Shown in pieces: positions 1-8,023 of a DNA stretch of 64,000 nt. The notes beneath the pieces are model-generated. The model saw nothing but the letters and a program-made list of their open reading frames with translations, ran no database searches and was not told the origin of the DNA. The first letter of the stretch is position 1, and every line of letters begins with the position of its first letter. This stretch comes from Terrisporobacter sp. (GTDB lineage: Bacteria > Bacillota_A > Clostridia > Peptostreptococcales > Peptostreptococcaceae). The position numbers and the translations under genes are program-made. Location: positions 33,203-97,202 of the forward strand of contig JARKUZ010000036.1 of the NCBI GenBank assembly GCA_029851945.1, written 5' to 3'.

Positions 1-1
1 A

Positions 2-574
2 TCTATACATTTAGTAACAAATAGAGTACTAAAAGCATATGGTGGAGATTTAGCAATAGGTTCTATGACAACCATAACATCTATATACTTAATCTTTTTA
101 ATGCCTGTATTTGGATTAAGCCAAGGAATGCAAACTATAATTGCATATAATTATGGGGCTAAGCAATATGACCGTACTAAAAAAACATTGTTAATAGCTA
201 TGTTATCGGGAACAATAATATTAACTTTTGGGTTTATACTTATTAGATTATTTCCAGAGTTATTAATTAGTATATTTACAAATGATAGTGAGCTTACTAA
301 TTTAGCTATGAATGGAATAAATATATATACATTTGCATTACCAACAATAGGTATTTCTATTTTAGGAGCAGTGTATTTCCAATCAATAGGTAGTGCAAGG
401 ATATCTATGTTTTTAAGTTTATTAAGACAAGTTATAATATTGATACCTGTTATACTTGTAGTACCTAGAATATACGGATTAAATGGAGTATGGGCATCAC
501 AATCAATATCAGATGTAATTGCTATGATTATAGTAGGTATATTTTTATTAAGAGAGTTTAAAAAAATAAAATAA
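2..574 (+). CDS. MATE family efflux transporter, C-terminal part (5' end outside window)
   Basis: The frame is open from the window edge through the stop at 572-574, so this is the last ~190 residues of a gene that starts upstream. Several hydrophobic segments and a MATE-like stretch (FGLSQGMQTIIAYNYGA, then a QSIGSARISMF region) resemble the C-terminal half of MATE/DinF drug:cation antiporters in the cytoplasmic membrane. A complete second MATE gene lies 0.9 kb downstream, but the two differ in sequence and do not look like a fresh duplication. Substrate cannot be told. A strong terminator follows directly. Confidence 0.85.
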   Translation, partial: SIHLVTNRVLKAYGGDLAIGSMTTITSIYLIFLMPVFGLSQGMQTIIAYNYGAKQYDRTKKTLLIAMLSGTIILTFGFILIRLFPELLISIFTNDSELTNLAMNGINIYTFALPTIGISILGAVYFQSIGSARISMFLSLLRQVIILIPVILVVPRIYGLNGVWASQSISDVIAMIIVGIFLLREFKKIK

Positions 575-583
575 ATTTAAAAG

Positions 584-620
584 AAAACACCCATATCAAT
601 ATTTGATAGGGTGTTTTTTT
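584..620 (+). terminator. Rho-independent terminator after the first MATE gene
   Basis: The arms AAAACACCC and GGGTGTTTT flank a further TATCAA/TTGATA pairing and are followed by a T run. It ends the transcript of the partial MATE gene. Confidence 0.9.
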
Positions 621-752
621 ATAATCTACTATAAAATAATAGTTACAAAAAAGTGCCTAATTGATAATATCAATTAAGTTTGTTATATTAAATATATAAA
701 TATAATGAAAGGATTCTAAGTATTAAATATACTTAGAAATAGACATAAGGTT

Positions 753-1055
753 ATGACTGATAAATTAACTTACAAAATACAAAATTTACTTCTTATAAAT
801 GAATATACAGATATAAAAGTAAGCAATAAAGTAAATGGTGAAGAAATGAATATAAAAGAGGCTAATATAAAATTTAGATATGAGCCTAAAGAGGATAAAG
901 GATACTTAAGCTTCGGAGAATGCAAAAACACTACTATATGTGAAGTAGAAGATAGTGCTATAGATGAAGTAGTAGTATATGATGATTCTTTACGTATAGA
1001 AACAAAGGAAAAGACATATTACTGTTATAAAGATAGCGATAAGATGTATTTTTAA
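753..1055 (+). CDS. Hypothetical protein, 100 aa
   Basis: I do not recognise this protein. It is acidic, soluble, without a signal peptide or membrane segment, and ends in a Tyr-rich stretch (TYYCYKDSDKMYF). The alternating hydrophobic/charged pattern suggests a small beta-rich domain. The ATG follows a weak AAGG ribosome site. It is monocistronic: a terminator lies upstream (584-620) and another about 60 bases downstream (1117-1165). Codon use matches its neighbours, so it is likely a real gene of unknown function. Confidence 0.6.
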   Translation: MTDKLTYKIQNLLLINEYTDIKVSNKVNGEEMNIKEANIKFRYEPKEDKGYLSFGECKNTTICEVEDSAIDEVVVYDDSLRIETKEKTYYCYKDSDKMYF

Positions 1056-1116
1056 TAATATAAAGTTTAGTTAGATAATAAGTAAAATTTAATTTGAAAA
1101 AATTAAAAATTAAAAA

Positions 1117-1165
1117 TAAAAGAAGATATTATCATAAGATTATGGTAGTATCTTCTTTTATTTTT
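1117..1165 (+). terminator. Terminator after the 100-aa gene
   Basis: The 12-base arms TAAAAGAAGATA (1117-1128) and TATCTTCTTTTA (1149-1160) pair perfectly and are followed by TTTTTATT. The hairpin lies inside a 71-codon TTG-started frame (1094-1309), which argues that frame is not a gene. Confidence 0.85.
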
Positions 1166-1359
1166 ATTCTGAATCAAAAAGTTCTAAAATTTAACTCTAA
1201 GATAATAACTATGGACAATTTAAATTATGTTTTAGCAAAAGAAAATTTATATAATTGCAGTATTGTTTTAATTTTAAATAATTTACAAATAAAATATTAT
1301 ATAATATAATAAAATAATCAAGCTAATAATTAAAATGTGCTTATAAATTAAGATTATAT

Positions 1360-1408
1360 GCTGGATAAGAAGTGAGCTTTAAGCTTGCGACTTATCCAGC
1401 TTTTTATA
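1360..1408 (+). terminator. Terminator-like hairpin upstream of MATE gene (possible attenuator)
   Basis: GCTGGATAAG (1360-1369) pairs with CTTATCCAGC (1391-1400), followed by TTTTTATAT. The loop contains a second small palindrome (GAGCTTTAAGCTTGC). It stands 200 bases after the previous terminator and 45 bases before the start codon of the MATE gene, so it may attenuate that gene rather than end an upstream one. No known riboswitch consensus was recognised next to it. The rest of the 1056-1445 gap holds the terminator at 1117 and nothing else I can name. Confidence 0.6.
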
Positions 1409-1445
1409 TCATAAATAAGTTATTAACATAAGGAGGAAAGATAAT

Positions 1446-2840
1446 ATGAGTATTTTTGTGAAAGAAAAATCTTTTTATAAAGATGTACTAAAAATTAGTA
1501 TACCGATAGCCATGCAAGGACTTATAAATGTTGGTGTAAGTATGACAGATACTATGATGTTAGGCTCTTTTGGAGAGATAACACTATCAGCAGCATCCTT
1601 AGCAAATCAATTTTGTTTTATATTTTTAATTATTAACTTTGGGCTAGGTGGAGGAGCAGGTGTATTATCTGGTCAATTTTGGGGGAAGAAGGATATAAAT
1701 TCCATTAACAAAGTATTATCAATCTTAATAAGAGCTAGTATAGTTTTTGCTATAATTTTCTTAAGTTTATCACAGTTTATACCAGATAAAATAATGTCTA
1801 TATATACTAGTGAATTACCTGTGGCAGATCAAGGAGTAATGTACCTTAAGATAATATCATTATCCTTTATATTCCAAGGAATATCTACTACAGTAAATAT
1901 TTTATTTAGAACAGTAGGATCAGTTAAAGTTGCTTTATTTGCATCTTTAACATCTTTTGGATTTAATATTTTTCTAAATTGGGTTTTAATATTTGGTAAA
2001 TTAGGAGCACCAGAACTTGGAATACAAGGAGCAGCAATAGCTACTCTTATAGCTAGAATTATAGAATTTACAGTAATAGTTACTTACTTATTTAAGATAG
2101 ATAAAAAACTTAACTTCAAATTAAAGTATTTACTTACTTTAGATAAAGAGCTACTTAAAAGTTATATAAAAATAGGTGGACCTGTTTTAGTAAGTGATCT
2201 TATACTTGCTCTTGGTCTTAACATGGTATCTGTAATAATGGGTAGAATGGGTTCAGACATGGTGGCAGCTAACAGTATATCTGCTGTTGTCCTACAGTTT
2301 ACTAATGTATTTTTAATGGGTGTATCTAATGCAAGTGGAGTTATTACAGGAAATACTATAGGTAAAGGAGATTATGAATCAGCATATAAAAGAGCTGTTA
2401 CGTTCTTGGCTATGGCTATTATATTAGGGTCATGCTCTGGAATAGTTATATTTAGCCTTAAATACATTGTAATAGATTTTTATAATATATCAGATTATAC
2501 TAAATCTATTGCCTATCAATTAATGAACTCAACGTCAGTTTTAGTAGTATTTATGTCTGTCGCAACACTTCTTACAAAAGGAGTACTTAGAGCTGGTGGA
2601 GATACTAAGTTTTTAATGATTGCAGATGTATTATTTTTATGGATTATATCTATTCCACTAGGATATGTAGCTGGGATTGTTTTAGAATTACCTCCAGGAA
2701 TTGTTCTTATTGTATTAAAATCAGATGAGATTTTAAAGGGAATTTGGTGTGTGTTTAGATTATTTAGCAAAAAGTGGATTAGAGATATTGATTATAAAGA
2801 AAAAGATAATAAAGATCTAAAGGCTTGTATTAGCAATTAA
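1446..2840 (+). CDS. MATE family efflux transporter, 464 aa
   Basis: Full-length MATE/NorM-type multidrug antiporter with about 12 membrane segments, expected to export cationic compounds using a Na+ or H+ gradient. The N-terminal repeat has the typical SIPIAMQGLINVGVSMTDTM pattern and GAPELGIQGAAIAT; the second repeat starts near residue 235 with a matching GPVLVSDLI segment. The tail ends in a short charged cytoplasmic stretch. The ATG follows AAGGAGG at good spacing. The gene stands alone between a hairpin (1360-1408) and a terminator (2846-2884). Substrate is unknown. Confidence 0.9.
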   Translation: MSIFVKEKSFYKDVLKISIPIAMQGLINVGVSMTDTMMLGSFGEITLSAASLANQFCFIFLIINFGLGGGAGVLSGQFWGKKDINSINKVLSILIRASIVFAIIFLSLSQFIPDKIMSIYTSELPVADQGVMYLKIISLSFIFQGISTTVNILFRTVGSVKVALFASLTSFGFNIFLNWVLIFGKLGAPELGIQGAAIATLIARIIEFTVIVTYLFKIDKKLNFKLKYLLTLDKELLKSYIKIGGPVLVSDLILALGLNMVSVIMGRMGSDMVAANSISAVVLQFTNVFLMGVSNASGVITGNTIGKGDYESAYKRAVTFLAMAIILGSCSGIVIFSLKYIVIDFYNISDYTKSIAYQLMNSTSVLVVFMSVATLLTKGVLRAGGDTKFLMIADVLFLWIISIPLGYVAGIVLELPPGIVLIVLKSDEILKGIWCVFRLFSKKWIRDIDYKEKDNKDLKACISN

Positions 2841-2845
2841 TATAT

Positions 2846-2884
2846 AAAAAGATACTACAATAAATTATGTAGTATCTTTTTATA
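2846..2884 (+). terminator. Terminator after MATE gene
   Basis: AAAAAGATACTACA pairs with TGTAGTATCTTTTT around a 9-base loop, ending in a T run. Confidence 0.9.
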
Positions 2885-2942
2885 TAAAGGATTATAGGGG
2901 ATTTAGTCGAATATATTATCTACTAACACTAAGTCAAAGGGG

Positions 2943-4007
2943 ATGACAAGTAAAGTAATGAATAGAGTTGATGAAAGAGATACAATGTTTGCTAGATCAA
3001 ACTATGAAAAGGGGAGTGAGGCTTATGTAGATTACTACTCAAGAAATCCTGAAAAAAAGGATATAGATGATAGTATAAGAACTAGACCTTATTTATGTAG
3101 TGAGGAAAGTATGACTTACAATCCAACAAATTCACCAATGGCTTTGTCTGCATTTGAATTTTTATCAGACATAAAGCACTTATGTGAAAACAAACCTAAA
3201 CCAGAAAAGGTAAAAGTAAATAAAAAAATAATAACCAAGAAAATAAAGGGATTTGCAAAACAGTATGGAGCTAAATTAGTAGGGATAACAGAATTAAAAG
3301 ACTATCATTATTATACTCATAGAGGAAGACATGAAGAAAATTATGGTGAAGAAATAACTAATCATCACAAATATGGAATAGTATTTGCAGTAGAGATGGA
3401 TAAAGATATGATAAATAGAGGACCTATGATAGCAGAAGTTATAGAAACTAGTAAGTGCTATGTAGATGCATCTATAGTTGGGATGGTACTTAGTTATTAC
3501 ATAAGAAATCTAGGATATGAAGCTAGAAATCATATGGACTCAAATTATTTACTAATGCCAGTTAGAGTGGCAAAAGATGCTGGACTTGGACAAATAGGAA
3601 GAAATACTATTTTAACTACTAAAGAGTATGGCTCAAGAATAAGGCTTGGAGTGGTAACTACAGACTTAGAGCTAGATGTAGATGATCCAATAGATTTTGG
3701 GTTAGATGACTTCTGTAAATTGTGCAACAAGTGTGCACACTTTTGTCCTTCGCAATCTTTATCCAATAAGCCAGATAAAGATTCGTGGGTAATAGAGCAA
3801 GAAACTTGTTACATAAAATGGTTGTATATGGGGACAGATTGTGGGATGTGCATATCAGTATGTCCATTTGCACAAGAGCTAAAAACTATAAAAGAAGTAA
3901 ATACTTTTAAAAATAATCAAGAACTTATAAAAAAAGCTCTTGATGAATATAAAGAAAAGTTTGGCAAGAGACCTTTTGTACCAGGTAATCCTGATTGGTT
4001 AAGATAA
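2943..4007 (+). CDS. Reductive dehalogenase-like / QueG-like double [4Fe-4S] protein, 354 aa
   Basis: The C-terminal half carries a ferredoxin pair: CKLCNKCAHFCP (CxxCxxCxxxCP, near residue 258) and a later lone Cys plus CGMCISVCPF. This arrangement is that of corrinoid reductases (RdhA and epoxyqueuosine reductase QueG). The segment before it (RVAKDAGLGQIGRNTILTTK) matches the RdhA/QueG catalytic domain. There is no Tat signal and no adjacent RdhB anchor, so it should be cytosolic, unlike classical respiratory dehalogenases. Substrate is unknown. The ATG at 2943 abuts an AAAGGGG run; ATG 2958 is an alternative start. Convergent with the selenium/sulfur cluster. Confidence 0.75.
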   Translation: MTSKVMNRVDERDTMFARSNYEKGSEAYVDYYSRNPEKKDIDDSIRTRPYLCSEESMTYNPTNSPMALSAFEFLSDIKHLCENKPKPEKVKVNKKIITKKIKGFAKQYGAKLVGITELKDYHYYTHRGRHEENYGEEITNHHKYGIVFAVEMDKDMINRGPMIAEVIETSKCYVDASIVGMVLSYYIRNLGYEARNHMDSNYLLMPVRVAKDAGLGQIGRNTILTTKEYGSRIRLGVVTTDLELDVDDPIDFGLDDFCKLCNKCAHFCPSQSLSNKPDKDSWVIEQETCYIKWLYMGTDCGMCISVCPFAQELKTIKEVNTFKNNQELIKKALDEYKEKFGKRPFVPGNPDWLR

Positions 4008-4024
4008 ATATATTGAACTAAAAT

Positions 4025-4072
4025 AAGCTGTAGGTAAAGTTGCGTTAAAACAAATTTACCTACAGCTTTTAT
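4025..4072. terminator. Bidirectional terminator between convergent genes
   Basis: AAGCTGTAGGTAAA (4025-4038) pairs with TTTACCTACAGCTT (4055-4068). T runs on one strand and A runs on the other allow it to serve the Fe-S gene on the plus strand and the DUF3343 gene on the minus strand. Confidence 0.85.
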
Positions 4073-4080
4073 AAAGTTAT

Positions 4081-4320
4081 TTAATCATCAAAATCCTTAT
4101 ACAAAGAGTACTCATTACAATCAATAAAATAAATTTTCTCGATATCTTTTATATAAATTTTATTTATGTCATCTGTATAAGAAAAGCTAACTCCAATACC
4201 ACAGTTAGAGCTTAACTTTCTGGGAACTGGAGAAGATTCGTTTGCTATACCACTTTTAGTTAGAAATCTAGAGAATTTAATAGCACCAGAGTGAGTAAAA
4301 AATGTAGCAAAGTAATTCAT
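4081..4320 (-). CDS. DUF3343 putative Se/S carrier-like protein, 79 aa
   Basis: Small protein of the DUF3343 family, proposed as a selenium or sulfur carrier because it co-occurs with YedE/YedF and cysteine desulfurases. Visible features are the N-terminal YFATFFTHSGAIKFSRFLTK and a central Cys in SSNCGIGVSF, the likely carrier residue. I start it at ATG 4320, which lies 11 bases after a TAGGATG ribosome site; an in-frame GTG at 4332 would leave no room for a site. It is the last gene of a minus-strand operon, starting 1 base after the TusA-like gene stops. Confidence 0.75.
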   Translation of the reverse strand: MNYFATFFTHSGAIKFSRFLTKSGIANESSPVPRKLSSNCGIGVSFSYTDDINKIYIKDIEKIYFIDCNEYSLYKDFDD

Positions 4321-4321
4321 A

Positions 4322-4531
4322 CTATTTATCACATCCTACAATAAATTCATCATCAATTTCTTTTATGTAAACTTTATAACCAGTGTTTTCCATATATCTT
4401 TTTATATTTTGACAAGCAGCATTGTTATCTACTAAAACCTCTATACCTTGAGGATTTTCTTCTAAGCATTTCTTAGCCATAAGTACAGGTTGAGGACAAG
4501 AATATCCTCTAGCATCTATTTTTTTAGCCAA
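4322..4531 (-). CDS. TusA/YedF-like sulfur (selenium) carrier, 69 aa
   Basis: TusA-family domain with the CPQPVLMAKK motif (ARGYSCPQP), whose first Cys carries persulfide or perselenide. Such proteins hand sulfur or selenium to acceptor enzymes in the cytosol. It has only the TusA domain, lacking the C-terminal DsrE-like part of long YedF proteins. AAAAGGAG sits directly against the ATG at 4540, so the TTG at 4531 (9 bases from the site) is the better start. It overlaps the end of the YedE-like gene by 8 bases, which suggests translational coupling. Confidence 0.82.
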   Translation of the reverse strand: MAKKIDARGYSCPQPVLMAKKCLEENPQGIEVLVDNNAACQNIKRYMENTGYKVYIKEIDDEFIVGCDK

Positions 4532-5612
4532 TACTAACATCTCCTTTTGATTTATTTTTTATATCTTTATCAGCCTTGCAACTGTAATATGAAATGATTC
4601 CAAGTATAAAAAAGCACACAATCACAGCTATTTGACCATTAGATGTAGGTCCTTTTGGAGAAGATGCTAATTGGAAATTATGACAAAAAGCCGCTCCAAT
4701 AAGCATACCAAATATAGTTATTACAGAGTCAATATTTCCCTCACCAGATAAAATTAATTGTCTCATAGGGCAACCACCTAATAATACAGAACCCCATCCT
4801 GCTACTACCATACCTAAAAAATTCCATAAACCATCTGTATGGGCTACTGGCTGACCGGTAAATCCAGGAGTGAAGAATCCAAAAGATAAATTCCCTATAA
4901 AAGCAGCTACTAGCATAGCTAAAAATCCTAATAACAAATAACAATCTTTAAATAATATTAAATCTCTAAATCCACCAACCATACACAATCTAGTTTTTTG
5001 ACATATAACTCCAACAGCTAGCCCTATTGCTAAAGCTATAAAAGCTGGAGCATGCTGAGAACCAGGACCTTCTTTTGAGAATAACAATAAAGCAGAAGAT
5101 GATATTAGCATAATGAATAATACAATATTTATAGCTGGAAATAAAAAGCCTTCTAATTTAGTTTGTTTGTAACTTCTCTTAAGAGAGAATCCTTTTTGTA
5201 GGCAAACTATACCAATAAGTATACCTACTACAAAACCACCTATACCAAATAAAGCATTTAAATCTCCGCCTGCAAGTCTAAGCACCATTCTAGTAGGACA
5301 ACCTAAGAACATTAATGCTCCTATCATTACTATAAATCCTAGACAAAATCTTATAAATGGAGAAGAGCCACCACGAGACTTAAATTCACGACTACCAAGT
5401 GCTAAAATAAAAGAACCTAGCACCATTCCTATAATCTCAGGTCTTACATATTGAACTATTTCAGCTTTATGAAGACCTAATGAACCTGCAATATCCCTTA
5501 TAAAGCAAGCTACACATATTCCCATGTTCCTTGGATTTCCACAAAGTACGGACAAAACAGATATAATTCCAATTATAGCTCCACCGATAATGATGTTTCT
5601 TTTTTCCTTCAT
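4524..5612 (-). CDS. YedE-like (YeeE/YedE family) membrane transporter, 362 aa
   Basis: Polytopic inner-membrane protein with two related halves, each with a conserved GCPxR motif: GCPTRMVLRLAGGD (Cys about 105) and GCPMRQLILSGEGN in the second half. The YeeE/YedE family moves thiosulfate or related sulfur species via such cysteines, and the subgroup found with TusA/YedF and DUF3343 is linked to selenium metabolism. The GGGGG run at 5620-5625 is an ideal ribosome site for ATG 5612, so the upstream ATG 5627 is rejected. First gene of the operon, divergent from the cysteine desulfurase. Confidence 0.82.
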   Translation of the reverse strand: MKEKRNIIIGGAIIGIISVLSVLCGNPRNMGICVACFIRDIAGSLGLHKAEIVQYVRPEIIGMVLGSFILALGSREFKSRGGSSPFIRFCLGFIVMIGALMFLGCPTRMVLRLAGGDLNALFGIGGFVVGILIGIVCLQKGFSLKRSYKQTKLEGFLFPAINIVLFIMLISSSALLLFSKEGPGSQHAPAFIALAIGLAVGVICQKTRLCMVGGFRDLILFKDCYLLLGFLAMLVAAFIGNLSFGFFTPGFTGQPVAHTDGLWNFLGMVVAGWGSVLLGGCPMRQLILSGEGNIDSVITIFGMLIGAAFCHNFQLASSPKGPTSNGQIAVIVCFFILGIISYYSCKADKDIKNKSKGDVSIG

Positions 5613-5814
5613 CAAAAATACCCCCATATGAAATTGTTAAATACAAAACACTTTTCCACGCAAAGTATAGCACAGCCATTTTGTAGATAATTAGGTAAAA
5701 ATGTAGTATAGAAAAATTCTAAAATACTCATGTAAATGATAGATAAAAACAATATAGAAGTAATAAAAATGAATGATATATTAAACTTAAGATATATTTA
5801 AGTAGGGGGAAAAA

Positions 5815-6963
5815 ATGAATAAGATATATTGTGATAATGGAGCAACATCATATCCAAAGGCACCATTAATGGGTGAAATTATGTTAAATTATATAAATAA
5901 TGTAGGTTGTAATGTAAATAGAGGTGCATATTCATCATCCTATGAAGCAGAAAATGTTCTATATGAAACTAGAGAGTTAATATGTGAATTATTCAATTTT
6001 GATAAACCTGAAAATGTTGTTTTCACACCAAATATTACAACTAGCTTAAATATAGTAATTAAAGGCTTACTAAAAAAAGGTGACAATGTAATAGTCTCTT
6101 CTATGGAACACAATGCAGTTATGAGACCTTTGAATTCTTTAAGCGACATAACAATTACAAAAGTTAATTGTAATTCTTTAGGTGAAATAAAACTAAACGA
6201 TATAGAAAAATCAATTAGAGAAAATACAAAAGCTATAATTATAAATCATGCATCAAATGTATGTGGAACAGTTATGCCCATAAAAGAAATAGGTAATCTA
6301 TGCAAAAGATTCAATAAGGTATTTATATTAGATAGTGCTCAAACTAGCGGAGTATTAAATATAGATATGAAAGAAAATAATATAGATATACTATGTTTTA
6401 CAGGTCACAAAGGACTTCTAGGGCCACAAGGTATAGGTGGATTTTTAATAAATAATGAACTAGTTAAACATATAGATTCTTTAATACAAGGAGGAACGGG
6501 AAGTTTATCAGAAGAGGAAGTACAACCAAACTACATGCCAGATAAATATGAAAGTGGAACTTTAAACATACCAGCAATATTTGGACTTAATAGAGCTTTA
6601 AAATATATAAAAGAGGTAGGTATTAGTAATATACATAAAAAAGAAATACTATTAACTAAAAGATTTATAGATGGAATAAAAGAAATAGATAAAAGTTTGT
6701 TAGTTGGAAAACTTGATACTAAAAATAGAACTTCAGTAGTTTCTCTTGATTTTAAAGAGCTTGATAATGGTATAGTGTGCCATATGTTAGATAAAAATTA
6801 TGGTATATTAACTAGAAGTGGGCTTCATTGTGCACCTTCCGCTCATAAAACATTAGGAACTTTTCCTAATGGTACAGTTAGATTTAGTTTTGGATACTTT
6901 AACACAGAAAAAGAAATAGATTATATTATTGATTGTATAAAAAATATATGGATGTATAGATAA
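5815..6963 (+). CDS. Cysteine desulfurase family protein (class V aminotransferase), 382 aa
   Basis: PLP enzyme that should remove sulfur from cysteine, or selenium from selenocysteine, to form a protein-bound persulfide/perselenide. It shows the class V landmarks: N-terminal YCDNGATSYPK, SSMEHNAVMRP, DSAQTSG, the PLP lysine in FTGHKGLLGPQG (about residue 204), and the catalytic Cys in RSGLHCAPSAHKTLG. It belongs to the small clostridial desulfurase family rather than IscS/NifS. AGGGGG precedes the ATG. It diverges from yedE, tusA and DUF3343, and together they make a plausible Se/S mobilisation unit. Confidence 0.9.
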   Translation: MNKIYCDNGATSYPKAPLMGEIMLNYINNVGCNVNRGAYSSSYEAENVLYETRELICELFNFDKPENVVFTPNITTSLNIVIKGLLKKGDNVIVSSMEHNAVMRPLNSLSDITITKVNCNSLGEIKLNDIEKSIRENTKAIIINHASNVCGTVMPIKEIGNLCKRFNKVFILDSAQTSGVLNIDMKENNIDILCFTGHKGLLGPQGIGGFLINNELVKHIDSLIQGGTGSLSEEEVQPNYMPDKYESGTLNIPAIFGLNRALKYIKEVGISNIHKKEILLTKRFIDGIKEIDKSLLVGKLDTKNRTSVVSLDFKELDNGIVCHMLDKNYGILTRSGLHCAPSAHKTLGTFPNGTVRFSFGYFNTEKEIDYIIDCIKNIWMYR

Positions 6964-7046
6964 TTTATGTTTTATAGTATTCTTTAATAAAATGGATAAT
7001 TGTTTTAAAATCAATTTATATTTAAAGATCTAAATAAGAGGAATAT

Positions 7047-7200
7047 ATGAAAAAATGACATAATAGTTTTAAAAAAGAGTGGGTTAAAAACAGAACCAGC
7101 TTTTGATAAACAACTAGGATTAAAAAATAAGCCATATGAAAGTTTACTAGAATTAGAAAAATATTCTGATGATGGTTTAATAAATTTAAAACAATATTAG
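7047..7200 (+). pseudogene. Small ORF broken by a one-base poly-A indel
   Basis: ATG at 7047 follows a good AAGAGG ribosome site but hits TGA after two codons. Removing one A from the six-A run (7050-7055) opens a 50-codon frame to the TAG at 7198: it begins MKNDIIVLKKSGLKTEPAFD and ends DDGLINLKQY. The frame has normal codon use and is followed by its own terminator (7214-7254). Either a real frameshift mutation, a sequencing/assembly error in a homopolymer, or slippage. I do not recognise the protein. Confidence 0.45.
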
Positions 7201-7213
7201 TATAGAGAAATAT

Positions 7214-7254
7214 AAAGAGGTTATTATGCTTATTTTTAGCATAGTAACTTTTTT
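7214..7254 (+). terminator. Terminator after the broken small ORF
   Basis: AAAGAGGTTAtTATGCT pairs with AGCATAgTAACTTTTTT around TATTTTT, ending in a T run. Confidence 0.8.
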
Positions 7255-7364
7255 ACGATTAAGGAAATTATGATACTTAAAAAACTGTGGATAACTATTG
7301 AAGTTTGAGGAATACCTATCAGTTTGCAGAGCGTAAAAAAGACATTTTGAAGTGCTTCGCCGAC

Positions 7365-7447
7365 ACGTAGCTCAAGCAACGGACGAAGCCGTTGGCGACA
7401 TGAAGTGTAGCGCCCACGCAGTGGCTTGAGCGAAGCGAATTTTTTAT
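7365..7447. repeat. Structured dispersed repeat, copy 1 (multi-hairpin)
   Basis: A GC-richer island in an AT-rich gap. GCTCAAG (7370-7376) pairs with CTTGAGC (7425-7431) and encloses three small hairpins: AACGG/CCGTT (7378-7393), ACA/TGT (7398-7408) and CCAC/GTGG (7414-7424). It ends GCGAAGCGAATTTTTT. A second copy lies at 19583-19660. Orientation is assigned only by the T run. The 7319-7501 minus-strand frame over it is not a gene. Confidence 0.75.
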
Positions 7448-7522
7448 TATATAAATATTATAAAAAGTATTGTATAGTATATGATGAAGTGATATATGCA
7501 AATTAACAAATGAGGTGTTTAT

Positions 7523-7987
7523 ATGAAAAATATTTTTTATTATGAAACAAAGCTTGGAAAGATAGGAATTGCTGAAGATGGGAAAGGAATAACAGATCTT
7601 TATCTAGCAGAGAAGCTATCATCAGAAGATATGAATATTGAAGAAACACCATTAATTAAAGAAACAGCAAAGCAACTTCAGGAGTACTTATTAGGACACA
7701 GAATAGAATTTGATGTACCTCTTTCTCTTAAAGGCACAGAATTTCAAAAGCGAGTATGGAATGAACTTAAAGATGTACCATATGGTAAAACATATAGTTA
7801 CAAAGAATTAGCTCAAAAAATAGGTAAGCCAACAGCAGCTAGAGCAGTGGGAATGGCAAATAATAAAAATCCTATACTAATAATAATTCCATGCCATAGA
7901 GTTATAGGTGCTGATGGAAGTTTAGTTGGCTATGCTGCAGGTCTAGATATAAAAAAACAATTATTAGATATGGAAAAGAATAATTAA
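7523..7987 (+). CDS. ogt: Methylated-DNA-[protein]-cysteine S-methyltransferase, 154 aa
   Basis: Suicide repair protein that moves the methyl group from O6-methylguanine or O4-methylthymine to its own cysteine. The acceptor motif PCHRV (IIPCHRVIGADG) and the FQKRVWNELKDVPYGKTYSYKELA helix-turn-helix region are intact; length is usual for the single-domain Ogt type without the Ada N-terminus. The ATG follows ATGAGGTG. The AlkD-like repair gene starts 36 bases downstream, so the pair likely forms an alkylation-repair operon. Confidence 0.93.
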   Translation: MKNIFYYETKLGKIGIAEDGKGITDLYLAEKLSSEDMNIEETPLIKETAKQLQEYLLGHRIEFDVPLSLKGTEFQKRVWNELKDVPYGKTYSYKELAQKIGKPTAARAVGMANNKNPILIIIPCHRVIGADGSLVGYAAGLDIKKQLLDMEKNN

Positions 7988-8023
7988 ATAAAGATATATT
8001 AACATTATATGGAGAAGGAATAC

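Noticed and set aside
1094..1309. 71-codon plus-strand frame with TTG start
   Set aside because: It runs through the terminator hairpin of the previous gene, lacks a ribosome site and has an odd composition.
7319..7501. 60-codon minus-strand frame
   Set aside because: It lies over the structured repeat; the frame is a by-product of its GC-richer sequence.
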